From Massariosphaeria phaeospora (taxonomy: Eukaryota > Ascomycota > Dothideomycetes > Pleosporales), in contig JAADJZ010000001.1 in NCBI GenBank assembly GCA_011032825.1, forward strand, positions 2,542,001 to 2,606,000: a stretch of 64,000 nucleotides of DNA, in the 5' to 3' direction. Each line of letters begins with the position of its first letter. The first letter of the stretch is position 1. Both the position numbers and the translations under genes were made by a program. This document shows positions 24,409 to 34,336 of the stretch, piece by piece. Under the pieces are notes generated by a model that ran no database searches, was not told where the DNA came from, and saw nothing but the letters and a program-made list of their open reading frames with translations.

Positions 24409-24770
24409 ATGAATTCCAACCCAATTCGGCGTATTTTCGTTGCGGCACTCATGGAGAACTCGAATTTCGCGATCCAGGCTGCGAAAGAGAAAGAGAAATT
24501 GAAAGAGCCAGTCGAAGAGGTTGATAAGTCCGTGGGTTTGGACCAGACCATCGGTGCAGTCAACAAGGACTCCATGACAGACGCTTCCGATCCCAAAGAG
24601 CCGACAATCCTAAAAGCGGTGCATACTCGAGCTATGAGATCTGTTAGGAATTGGGGTACCAAATTGCCCCGAAACGCATGATGGACCAATGGCGGAAACA
24701 ACAGGATGAGATGGTCAAGCAGTGGGAGAAGGAGAACGATGAGACGTTGCCGGAGAAGTTTGAGATCTAG
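24409..24770 (+). pseudogene. Small lysine/glutamate-rich hypothetical protein with an apparent frameshift
   Basis: From ATG 24409 the forward frame gives a charged, protein-like sequence (KEKEKLKEPVEEVDKS). Near 24650 the sensible reading moves to another frame, which continues YQIAPKRMMDQWRKQQDE and ends LPEKFEI plus TAG at 24768-24770. A single missing base in the GGGG run near 24652 would join the two halves; an intron ending at the TAG before GAATTGGGG is the alternative. I do not recognise the family. It could be a recently broken gene, a sequencing slip, or a spliced gene. Confidence 0.4.
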
Positions 24771-25106
24771 GAGCAAGCATCACGATAATTCGCGTATCTT
24801 CTTCCGACTCTTCCATGCATGTTTGATCTAGAGTTTAGATGTTGGAATATTTCTGCGCTGTCAAAACGTACTGTCAGGTAGATTAGTGACCTTTCATGCT
24901 ACTACGCATTTATTCTGTTGATTTCATAGTAGATATCTCTTCCGTTTGCAAAACTCACTATCGTTCATTTGAGGTGAGCAACTTTTAGAGAAAGATAATA
25001 AGCCCTCTTTTCATCCTATATTCCAGACTATCTCCTGCAAACAAATAGTTGTTCTTAAGAGCTTGAAGCTGAAAGATTGTGTCCTCCAACTTTATGTGAC
25101 GCCGCA
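24771..25106. other. Intergenic region, no feature seen
   Basis: Normal-GC spacer between the end of the hypothetical gene and the 3' end of the lactate dehydrogenase gene; it probably holds both transcript ends. Nothing else seen. Confidence 0.5.
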
Positions 25107-26713
25107 TCAAAGTTTACTCCTCACAGAAAAACTATCCGGTCTCCACATCTCATTCAGCAACCTACTCGCATTAACCATCTCCGGCTTCAGCTGATCCAGT
25201 GACGTGATGCCCAGTAATCTCATTCCTGTCGTCAACTCTTCCGCCAAAACTACAATAACTGTTTAGCACTTCAATCTCGAATCCGAAACCAGTTCATCAC
25301 TTACTATCAGTGACCTTCTCCACCCCCTTCCCCCCGTATGCCGCAAGCGCATACATATATGGCCTTCCCACTCCGACTGCCGTCGCTCCTAGACACAAAG
25401 CCTTCAACACATCCGCTCCATCTCTTAATCCTCCATCCATAAAGATCTCCAACCTGCCAATCACCTCCGGACAGTAGGTCCGAATCTCCAACAAGGTCAT
25501 CAGCGAACTGGGCGCTGTGTGCAACTGTCTTCCTCCATGGTTACTTAGCAGAATACCATCGACGCCATACTCCAACGCCAATTTAGCGTCTTCGGCGCAT
25601 TGGACGCCCTTGAGAACGATGGGTCCATCCCACTCTTTACGTATCCAGGATAGATCTTCCCAGGTGGTGTGCGGACTCAGCTGGCCAGCGCTAGGTCGAC
25701 CGCCCATCGCGGGCGCAAATGCATTATCGTCTCCTGTCTCCCATGTCGACATTGGTTCCTCATGCATACCCACTGCCAGTGCTTCTTCCGCCTGCAGCAC
25801 TCTATCCGCCGTTCTCTTTCCCAGCACAGGTGTATCGACAGTGATCCACAGCCCCTTGTATCCTGCCTCTTTCACGATATGCATCAGCTCGATCGCTTTG
25901 GTCCTGTCAACCGGCATATAATACTGAAAGAACAATCGTGTCGGACTCCCTTTGTGTCTTTGAAGTTCTGCTCTATGACAGTCTGCGATTTGCGTTGTGG
26001 AGCGTGTGCTCGCGGTAGAAACTACCATATGCACACCCTTCTTCACCGCGCTTCTTACGACATCGAGCTCAGCTTCGGAATTAATGGTACCAAGGGTTCC
26101 CATGGGAGAGATATAGAATGGATATGGACTGTTGTGACCAAATATCTTTCTCGATGCATCTACATCGCCCACGTTACGCAATACTCTGGGGCGGAACGTA
26201 ATACGACCCCAATCCTCGAGATTCCCTTTGAGTGAAAGTCCATAGTTTGCTGATGTGGAAGCATATATGTAGGATTTGTGAGGCAATACTGATTTCGCCA
26301 CTTTCTCGAAATCGGGACAAGAGACACAGAGAGAGACATGAGGGATCTTGTTTTCAGCATCTACCTCATTTACGGGAGAACTTGTTGTTTCTTTTGGTTT
26401 GTTGAGTTTGGCGAGGGTGTTTGGGTCTATGGGGCCGAGGTCGCTTCCGGGAGGGAGTTGCTTCACATATGTCAAGGGGTGGTATTTTTTGAATTCGGTG
26501 GTTGCGTCCTGGTGTTTCGTTAGCTAGAAGATTGGGTCACAGACAAAGAGAGTGAGAGAAAATTACAGTTCCAGCATTCTTCAATAAGATGACGGTGCCG
26601 CCGGGATGTTCAGACTGGAAAGACGTCACGTCGTACACTCTTGAGTCAAGCACTAGCCAACACGACTTCTTGGTGTTGTGTCGGGCAACTTCTGCGCCGT
26701 CAATTTTTGCCAT
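25107..26713 (-). CDS. Flavocytochrome b2-type L-lactate dehydrogenase (cytochrome b5 domain + FMN domain), two introns
   Basis: Predicted to oxidise L-lactate (or another 2-hydroxy acid) to the keto acid, passing electrons from FMN to heme. Start ATG at 26711-26713. Exons 26713-26567, 26508-25305 and 25249-25107 total 1494 bp (497 aa). The 58-bp and 55-bp introns have GTAATT/GTAAGT donors, CTAAC/CTAAA branch sites and CAG/TAG acceptors. Cytochrome b5 domain, residues 1-75: EHPGG (His 36) and KKYHP (His 59) are the expected heme ligands. FMN domain: PFYISP, ITVDTP (Asp about 274), VLKGVQ (Lys about 349), SNHGGRQL (His about 373, Arg 376) are the family's catalytic and FMN sites. After RQL the usual Asp is His. 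No mitochondrial presequence precedes the heme domain, unlike yeast CYB2, so it is probably cytosolic. The gene is intact and free of RIP. Confidence 0.93.
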
Positions 26714-27580
26714 TGAGATTTAATCTTTTGATATATTTTCAAAGATCATACACTGCCAAGAGCCAGAGGGTTGGAGTCCAAGGATGTTATGTGTCAAGTA
26801 GAGATGAAGCCATTCGTGGGGTGGTGACGCTAAAAATCGGAGATAATGACATCGGGAGACTGTCTCTTTATATCTAAGTATGAGCAAGATCACCTGTTAG
26901 TGCGCCTGTGCCCGACATCGGAGTGTTAGTTCGGCGTTGTTCGGAGTAAACCCACGTTTTGGGAGTCCACATGGCCTGTTCCTAGGCGCCAGCTTGCATG
27001 CTGCACTCGCACGTTTTTATATACTCTGGTCCTCCACGTTCCACGCGCATCAAACATTGACCTGATTGGTTACTCTGTACTATTCCGTCTGTTTTACCAG
27101 GAATGCTGTATTTGGGATACAGAGCGACTTCTCTTTCGGAGCTACCGACTACTCGCCCCCCGGATTCGCTAGGCCCTTGGCGAATCCGGGGGGCGACTAC
27201 TTGTTGGTTACTCAATTTGTATCCTGGTCATGCTCATCACCTGATCGCTGCGCACACACTGTCGACCACGTCCCACCACTACTGCACCGCTTGACGGCCA
27301 CTGAAATGATTGTTTCACTGAAGGATCATAGACTCTCTGTTCCAGACCAATGCGCGAGATCTCCTCGAATGCTTTGAAAAAAGAGACGACACGGTGAAGG
27401 CCTGGGTGTACCTTGGTGGCTATCCTTAACCCCTTGACCACCCACAACAACTCACAGCTCAGTGGATCCAGACTTGATGCTGAAACAAACGAGCGCTCCT
27501 GAAAGATTACTAAGCATAGAAGAGGCCCATCACATGGGTTAGCAGTGGGTATGAAACATGTGATGAACACAAAAGGTCAT
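26714..27580. other. Upstream region of the lactate dehydrogenase gene, no further gene recognised
   Basis: Normal-GC intergenic DNA; the promoter of the minus-strand dehydrogenase should lie in its left part. A minus-strand open frame (27208-27570, 120 codons) has plausible composition but no recognisable domain or splice context. A strong hairpin is at 27153-27196. Confidence 0.45.
27153..27196. repeat. Perfect 17-bp inverted repeat, GC-rich hairpin
   Basis: TCGCCCCCCGGATTCGC (27153-27169) and its exact reverse complement (27180-27196) are separated by 10 bases. It is the strongest local palindrome in the island. It could be a remnant of a small inverted-repeat element or a structured RNA/DNA site; no function can be assigned. 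Confidence 0.85.
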
Positions 27581-27605
27581 GTTTATTCTCGTTAAAGTCA
27601 ATATC

Positions 27606-28030
27606 ATGTTAATACATCACAGTCATGCCCAGATAGGCTCGCTCAACAGTCTGCAAAGGACACCATCCAGGCTCTAATGCGTCTATTGTTAGCATTTTAC
27701 GAGCAGCTGGGGTCTTGATATCCGGGTTGTCCGTCATCTATGCTCTCACACACCTGCTGATCATGACCACACGCTAGACAAGACCATCACAACAGGATTC
27801 TTAGTAGCAAACTCGGGTCCATACACTACCATCCCACAGGATCCGTGTTGCACCCCTGGAGCTTCTTCCTGCGGTTCTGCAGCCGCTGTTGCCGAGCCCC
27901 ATATTCCAGTGGCCCTGGGTGCAGATACGGGAGGCAACACTGATTTTAAATGTGCTCGCTTTTACCGGGGAGTATGGAATGCGTGTTGGGATGTCTCCCG
28001 TCGTGGGGAGATATTGAGATCACCACCTGC
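27606..28030 (+). pseudogene. Amidase (amidase-signature family) fragment
   Basis: Near 27863-27960 a forward frame reads TPGASSCGSAAAVA, then PVALGADTGGN. This is the signature of amidases (family pattern GGSSxGSAAAVA...ALGxDTGGS) that hydrolyse C-N amide bonds with a Ser-cisSer-Lys triad. Upstream, Q-Q-S-A-K-D-T-I-Q-A-L-M at about 27640-27690 in another frame is also amidase-like. Downstream the reading drifts (G-V-W-N-A-C-W where the family has GVYGMKP). The first Gly of the serine motif is Ala, frames shift, and no full-length frame exists. Its changes are not of the RIP type, so it seems to be an ordinary decayed gene. Confidence 0.6.
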
Positions 28031-28532
28031 TGACAATCGGCAAGGTGATCAGTGAGGTTCTCGTGCCTGACTCTGCAACGGAGGGGAGGTTGCGAGCGAG
28101 TGATGATCAGAAGTGCCTCTATTGAGGTGTGCTCCAGATGGAAGGATGGATGCTACAGGATAGTTGCCAAGCTACATAGATATCATAATGCCACGAAAAG
28201 GGAAGATCTGGGTAGTAAGAACATTTCACCGAACGGTCATCTCGTCACCGTGTGCGTCGAAAATGCACGATTCACTCATTACTCTATCCCACGAACCTGT
28301 TGGAGACTATAATGACATGGAGAGAAGATGTTTCCAGTGGTACATGAATAAAATATGCCAGTGGTACATAGGAGAGAGACAGCTCCAGACGCATGTACAT
28401 ACATAGGAAAACGCTTAAGAGTCTAATGCCTTGACGCTGTCAAGTCTGCATGCACTACGCTTCATACCTCCATGCATCGACCAGCCACTCAACCCAAACG
28501 CCTAACTCCTAATGCCATATTTCCCCTATGCC
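28031..28532. other. Intergenic region downstream of the MFS gene
   Basis: No gene recognised. Probably contains the 3' untranslated region of the minus-strand transporter. A forward frame at 28052-28312 has no supporting features. Confidence 0.45.
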
Positions 28533-30245
28533 CTATTCCCCCAACGCCTTAACCATCTCCTCCCTCCACCTCCCCGAACGCCTGTTCATAGCCACCAGCA
28601 CCAACCCACCCGTCGACAAAGCCCACAACCCCAATATCGTAAACAACCAGCCATTCCCAATGGCATCAATCGCCGGATCCGCCGCAATCGTAGCCCCAAA
28701 CACACACAAATTCCTACAGAAGTTATTAATAGCCATCCCCGCCGAGCCTTTACTCGGCATAAACTCGGTCAACATGGTGGTGCTGACAGACGTAATGAGC
28801 ATGGATCCGATGCCGAAGAAGAAGTTGGCGACCATAGGCACTATCCATATGACGCCTTTCTCGGTGGTCCAGCCGTACCAGATGAGAGCCGCGGGCCAGA
28901 GAAAGGCTGCTATCCACGCGTTTTCACGCATCCGGTCTTCGGGGCGGAAGATTAGTTTGCCCTTGTCGTCGTAGCGGCCGGCTTTTCGCGCTTCTCGGTG
29001 CATGATGCGGTCAATCCAGACTCCACCCAAGAGAGATGCGAGCATATATCCGACGGAGCTGGGGATATAAAGGAGGCCGACGACAAGGGTGGAATAATTG
29101 TAGGGAGCGGATGAGAATGTCTTTTGGATGGAGATGTTGAGAAAGTAGAGGAAGGCGAAAGTGATGGAGGCGTAGTACACTGTGAGGGCCACAGGAAGGA
29201 AACGGAGGTAGAGTAGGATGGAGAAGGGATCGACGAAGATGCGGCGGAGGTGGGAGGCTACAGATTTGGACTTCTCGGCAACAGACTGTGTAGTTGAGAC
29301 GCGTTTGAGATTTCCGGTTGGTCGCTTCTCGGGAGTAGAAGCAGGAAGGGAAGCAGCGGCGAGCGTCTTCGAACGCAGAGTTTCGGGGAGTACGAAGACT
29401 AGCACGAGGAGTGTTATGCTGCCGTATATTACGAGGAACCATTGTGTGCTCCGCCAGCCGAGTTCTTCTGCTAGTACTCCGCCAAGGATTGGTGCGAAGA
29501 GTGGACCACAAAGGGGGCCCAAGTAGAATATTCCCATTGCTCGGCCCCGCTCCTTGACCTCCCATATGTCGGCAATCGTTCCTGCTCCGACAGCTTGGAC
29601 GGATGCTGCAGCTCCTCCCGAGAACGTTCGGAAGACGATCAGCATAGCCATATTCGTTGAAACAGCAGCCAAGGCTCCGAAGAGCACAAAGAGGCCAAAG
29701 GAGACGATATATATTGTCCTTCTCCCGCTCGTCTCTGAGAAGCTGGACCAGAACAGCGGAAAGATTCCCATGGAGAGCATGTAGACGGCTGCATTCATGT
29801 TCGTAATGGTATGGGAAGCATCGAAGGCCTCTGCGATGTCCTTGAGCCCAGGGACTATGATAGTAGATCCCATGGGACCAGCCATTCCCATAAATGCCAC
29901 GAGGATGGTCAGGAGCCATTTTGTCTTGCGGGCATAATGGTAGGGGTCGTCAACCTCTGGTATCAAGGAGAGATTGGCGAGGAGACCTCGTCGCTTTCGC
30001 CGTTCGACGATAACCGCTTCAGGTACGACGGAAGCTCTTCGCGAAAGTGTCGCTGGCCGGAGATCCTTAGGCATATCTCTGTCAGGCGCTGTTGTGGTGG
30101 ACAGTGTAGACGGCGGAAGTGATTCTTCGTGCTCCTTTCCTTTTCCGGCATGGTCAAAGGACTTAAAGGACTCCATATGCGACATCGGAGATGTGGGTTC
30201 GCAAGCAGGACTTGGATCTTGCGGTGGTTTCTCCAGGCCTGCCAT
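28533..30245 (-). CDS. Major facilitator superfamily transporter, DHA1 (drug:H+ antiporter) type
   Basis: Single uninterrupted frame of 570 residues from ATG 30243-30245, chosen over an ATG 19 codons upstream because TTCACTATGGC is a better context; stop TAG at 28533-28535. A hydrophilic N-terminal tail of about 108 residues (Ser/Thr/Pro-rich, with RRKRR) precedes 12 predicted membrane helices, with the long central loop near residues 295-340 (TPEKRPTGNLKR). SETSGRR after helix 2 matches the MFS motif A position, and GPLCGPLFAPILGG in helix 5 matches the antiporter motif C. The layout resembles fungal QDR/Dtr1-like plasma-membrane exporters of drugs, polyamines or metabolites. The substrate cannot be read from sequence. 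Intact, no RIP. Confidence 0.93.
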   Translation of the reverse strand: MAGLEKPPQDPSPACEPTSPMSHMESFKSFDHAGKGKEHEESLPPSTLSTTTAPDRDMPKDLRPATLSRRASVVPEAVIVERRKRRGLLANLSLIPEVDDPYHYARKTKWLLTILVAFMGMAGPMGSTIIVPGLKDIAEAFDASHTITNMNAAVYMLSMGIFPLFWSSFSETSGRRTIYIVSFGLFVLFGALAAVSTNMAMLIVFRTFSGGAAASVQAVGAGTIADIWEVKERGRAMGIFYLGPLCGPLFAPILGGVLAEELGWRSTQWFLVIYGSITLLVLVFVLPETLRSKTLAAASLPASTPEKRPTGNLKRVSTTQSVAEKSKSVASHLRRIFVDPFSILLYLRFLPVALTVYYASITFAFLYFLNISIQKTFSSAPYNYSTLVVGLLYIPSSVGYMLASLLGGVWIDRIMHREARKAGRYDDKGKLIFRPEDRMRENAWIAAFLWPAALIWYGWTTEKGVIWIVPMVANFFFGIGSMLITSVSTTMLTEFMPSKGSAGMAINNFCRNLCVFGATIAADPAIDAIGNGWLFTILGLWALSTGGLVLVAMNRRSGRWREEMVKALGE

Positions 30246-30520
30246 AGTGAAAGAAAGAGAGGAGAAGTGAAGTGAGGGGAAGAGGGTCAAATGTAGGTTC
30301 ACGGTTCTCGGGGGGTATCAGTTTGAGAATGACCAAGGCTTAGATTGTATCTTGCGATGCTTTCTAGGCTCGCTATAGTGAAGGAAAGAGAAGGAACGGA
30401 AGAGGAGAGAAGGCAACAGGGCCTAATATACTGTGGTACTCCCTGGAAGTTTTAGCCATTTGCCACGTCAGCCGAGCTAAAGCCCGAAGCTGACAAATAC
30501 GGCGTAATGCGGCTACCCTC
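30246..30520. other. Promoter-side intergenic region of the MFS gene
   Basis: Normal-GC spacer between the MFS start and the Tc1/mariner relic. It contains a near repeat of the MFS leader region (GTGAAAGAAAGAGAGG near 30247 and GTGAAGGAAAGAGAAGG near 30378). No terminal inverted repeat of the neighbouring transposon was found. Confidence 0.45.
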
Positions 30521-31927
30521 TTGCCACATACGTTTTTTATAAGTAAACTAAGGATTGATCATCATGGCCCACTATTAGCCCTCATGCCTGAGTTCTTGTA
30601 CGGACGTTCTGGTGTACTTTCCCGGCGTATACGGGCTCGATTTTCTACACATCGTTACTTTGATGTTCCTGGTCAAGACGATCTATTCCCAATTAGTGAT
30701 AGCTGGAGCTCGGACCCAAGCTTTTTCGCCAATGGGAGGCCTTGGTGGCTACGGGCCGATGATCAGCCGATAGCCTCACCACCAGATACCTCTCCGCCTC
30801 TACAATCACCACTACAACAACTCACTACAACCACGCCTCCACCACCTTTACAACCCCGTCTAACGCGTTAATACGCTTGCCATACAACTCGCGACGTTCG
30901 GATACGTATACAGACCCTCGACGACGCTGGTTTGAACGCGAAACAAGTGGCAAAAACGATCAAGAAGTCCACCGGTGAGGAGGTTACACGCAGCCAGATT
31001 CGCTACGCTCTCGCCCACAGAATCACACCGGCAAAACGATCGGGCCGCCTAAGCGACCTCACCGATGAGGACGTCGATACAATTGAGCTATTTGTTACCG
31101 GCAGCCAGCATGGGAGACTGATGACGTATTATCACGTTGCTGAGCTCTTTAAATATACTATCCCACTGGTTACTGAGAGCAAAATACGTTACGCTTTAGC
31201 TAAAAGAGGCTATACACGTCGAGTAGCTCGTCAAAAGCCACCACTCTCACGAGCCCACCGCGATGCCCGGCTTGCGTTTGCCCGCGCCCATTCTGAATGG
31301 ACTTACGACGATTGGAGGCATATACTATAGAGCGATGAGAGCTGGGTTCAGGCCGGCCGCCACCGAAAGCAATGGGTCACCAGAAAGGTCAGAGAGGAGC
31401 TATCTGAGCTCTGTACGGTCATACGTTATCAGAGGAAGCCTGGGTGGATGTTTTGGGGCAGCTTTCACGGTGATGTGAAGGGACCTAGCCTCTTCTGGCA
31501 GAAAGAATGGGGGAAGATCAACGCAGAGAGTTACTGTGAGCACGTACTACCAATTGTACGCGATTATCTCAGCCAATTCTCTTAGGAGGAAGACAACAAG
31601 TTATTCTACATGCAGGATAACGCTCCTGGTCACGTGGCAGCTTTCACCACAGCCTGGATAGACGATAATGGTATGCTACTTGACGTCATTGAGTGGCCAG
31701 CTTTCAGCCCAGACCTCAACCCGATTGAAACCATCTAGTGTTGGATGAAAGATTGGATCAAAAATAGGTTAGGGGTAAACGCCAATCTATCTAGTAATTA
31801 GCTTAGAGCATTTGTAGAGGCAGCATGGCAGGCTGTTCTACTAGAATTACTAAGAGAGCTTTTAGAAACGATGCTAGCTCGTATGCAAGCGGTAATTGAC
31901 GCTGATAGTAGCTACACAAAGTATTGA
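30521..31927 (+). pseudogene. Tc1/mariner-family transposase (DD34E type) with in-frame stops
   Basis: One reading frame of 469 codons ends at TGA 31925-31927. It contains an N-terminal Pro/Thr-rich segment, a helix-turn-helix region (V-T-R-S-Q-I-R-Y-A-L-A, repeated as T-E-S-K-I-R-Y-A-L-A), then the catalytic blocks SDESWVQ (31331-31351), MQDNAPGH, and WPAFSPDLNPIET. All three acidic residues are intact. Four TAG codons interrupt the DDE half (31328, 31583, 31736, 31799), plus a TAA at 30869. The TAGs sit where Trp or Gln is expected, the RIP pattern, and damage increases towards the AT-rich right flank. No terminal repeats or TA duplication were located. Confidence 0.85.
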
Positions 31928-32410
31928 ACATTTACATCTTAATTTAGCTAGCGTTAATGCTAAGAATGCTTACACTACTAAAAATACTATACAAATACGT
32001 ATCTTAGCAGCTTACTAACGCTTGTAAATCTGTAGCTACTTCTGTAGCAAATAGCTAAAACTTCTAAAAAGTACTACAGTAGTTTTACAGCTCTTAGAAA
32101 GTACTAGTTTGTAAATATTTAACACTACGCACTGTTTAAACGTAATTTCTTGCACTTAAATAGCGAGAGCATTTGCAGCATAGCAACTTCCTGCCTAAAG
32201 TTCTTTTAGTTAATAACCTAGTTAAGCATTATCTAGTTACTTTTAGTCTAACTTGTAGCTTGTTTTTTTACTAGTTCTAAATTATATTGTACAAAAGTCT
32301 AATAAATATAATAGATATAAGAATGAAACATCTACAGACTTAGAAAGAGCATACTTGCTTGCTATTACGTACCTACAACATTATAAGTTATATTAACATT
32401 AAACTAATAA
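31928..32410. other. AT-rich unassigned stretch
   Basis: RIP-type sequence begins here on the right side of the island. No family was recognised. Confidence 0.4.
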
Positions 32411-33205
32411 AATCTACTTGTACATATATTACTTTTATAACGCACAAATGCTAGAGTTTCTATTTTTATACTAACATATGTAAGCTATAACACTCTACTA
32501 AAAATTCTAAGCTTTGTACTCTATAATAATAATTATATTAAACAAGCTAGTAGCTTTAAAGCAACACACGTTAGCTAACGTAGCTAGAAACTTCTAGCTT
32601 TATTGTAATAATTATATATATAATTAACACGCTAGTAGCCTAAAGGCAACATATATAAGCTGCTCTACGTAGCTTAAAAAGTTCTAACTTTATAGTAATA
32701 CTGCGTTGTTGCATACATAGATACTAAAAAATGCTTATACTTTTACTATGCTGTATAGACGCAGTTTTTTTTCTTTTAAAGAACCTATTTTTAAGGCAAT
32801 CTACTTATACATACATTACTTCTATAACATACAAATGCTAGAGTTTCTATTCTTACACTAACATATATAAGCTGCAACACTCTACTAAAAATTCTAAGCT
32901 CTATACTCTATAATAATAATTACATTAACAAGCTAGTAGCTTTAAAGCAACACACGTTAGCTAACGTAGCTAGAAACTTCTAGCTCTGTTGTAATAATTA
33001 CATATATAATTAACACGCTAGTAGCCTAAAGGCAATACATATAAGCTGCTCTATGTAGCTTAAGAAGTTCTAACTTTGCAGTAATACTGCGTTGTTGCAT
33101 ACATAGATGCTAAGAGATGCCTATACTCTTGCTGTGCTGCACAGACGTAGTTTTTCTTCTTTTAGAGAACTCGTCTTTAAGGCAACCTACTCGTACATAA
33201 GCTGC
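32411..33205. repeat. Tandem duplication, period about 387 bp, unequal RIP damage
   Basis: AATCTACTTGTACATATATT at 32411 recurs as AATCTACTTATACATACATT at 32798 and again as AACCTACTCGTACATAAGCT at 33184. Copies one and two align over their whole length with mainly C/T and G/A differences. A third copy is only begun. GC content rises from copy one to copy three. Confidence 0.88.
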
Positions 33206-33470
33206 GAAGCATTTCTCTACTTTGCAGTCTTAAAATGGCTATGTAGCTCTGGAACACTATGAACACTACTAACGTCCTGCACGGGGACGCGAGACGCACA
33301 GCCTAGCGAGACAAGCTACGAATACTTCCTACTCTCTTTACCCTACAACTAACTCCCTATACGCCTGGAATCTACATCCTTAAGGTAGAACAACAAATTT
33401 TTCTATATCTATAATATGCTTCTACGTTGCAAGCTTAAAACTACAGAGCTTTTAACTCCTCGAACTGCGA
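33206..33470. other. Transition sequence, unassigned
   Basis: Moderately AT-rich; follows the tandem duplication and ends sharply at the CpG-rich segment. No coding feature recognised. Confidence 0.35.
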
Positions 33471-34334
33471 TCAACCCGTATCCGTCGTTGCCCCATTATG
33501 AACGACGCCGCCGGCCGACGACATCACACCATCCAGTACACCGGAGGCGCGGTATACCCTGAATCGGTGTTCATATGTCCAGGGAAGCCGAACGCGTGTT
33601 ATAAGTGCGTCTTTCAGCATTATCTCGCGCGACGCGCTGGCGTCGAGGCGATAACGTGCCCGTACCGGTCCAGCTACACTGGCGGCTACCGACTTTGACC
33701 ACCCAGCGGGCTGAAAGGTATGGTGTTCGCTCGAACCGGAGCGAGATACGCTTTGCCTAGGCATAATATCCTGATCGACTCGTTGGTACGTCTCAAGGCT
33801 AGGGTCGCGGCGTGCTTGCGCTTCAGCGGGCGGATGTGTTTCCGATGCGCTGCGGTCGAGGCCGCGTAGTCCAGAAGGCGAAAATTTCGTGCGGTGGTGA
33901 GACGTCGCGCTTGAGAGTGAAGAAGAGCCGTAACAGTCTTGTCAGGGGTGGACGTGCTTTGCTCGTTGGCGTGTATGCTGAGGTGGCGCAAAGAGCACGC
34001 GGCTAGACGACTGCATGGTACTTCGTGGTTTCGCGATGAAATGTTCCGTATGAAGCTCGATGTACACGGTGGCTTTCGTCTATCCACCTGCCAGAGGAGC
34101 GTTCCATTGCGCGATATCGTTCTCGGTCGTAGGAAACCGAATCGGAACAACGACGGACCGAGCTCCGTCCTGGCTGGAAACCGCTCGAGTCCCACCAATC
34201 GGCATAACAACAAACCACACAGTACCCTCCGTCTAGGCAAAAACCACCTCGACATACCCAACAATGCACCCGGGATCCCGCCATGTGCCAAAAGACGATC
34301 GCACCAAGTCGTGGGTCACCTTCCTCCGTCTATG
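33471..34334. other. Unidentified CpG-rich segment with overlapping open frames
   Basis: A sharply bounded normal-to-high-GC block rich in CpG and almost free of RIP. The forward strand has an ATG-started 66-codon frame (33498-33698) with the Cys pair ACYKCVFQHY and a further CPY. The minus strand has a 201-codon frame (33686-34291) rich in Arg and Leu. I recognise neither. The right edge is cut by the pogo-like element, and the left edge has no visible repeat. It may be a captured host gene fragment or part of an older mobile element. Confidence 0.4.
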
Positions 34335-34336
34335 TA

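Noticed and set aside
25517..26235. Two forward open frames (134 and 188 codons) across the dehydrogenase
   Set aside because: Antisense shadows of a gene with clear catalytic motifs and verified splice junctions.
27208..27570. Minus-strand 120-codon open frame
   Set aside because: Reasonable composition but no domain, no splice or promoter support, and it spans an otherwise non-coding spacer. Kept only as a note.
29011..29919. Minus-strand 302-codon frame
   Set aside because: Alternate frame of the MFS transporter; Arg/His/Pro-rich, without membrane helices.
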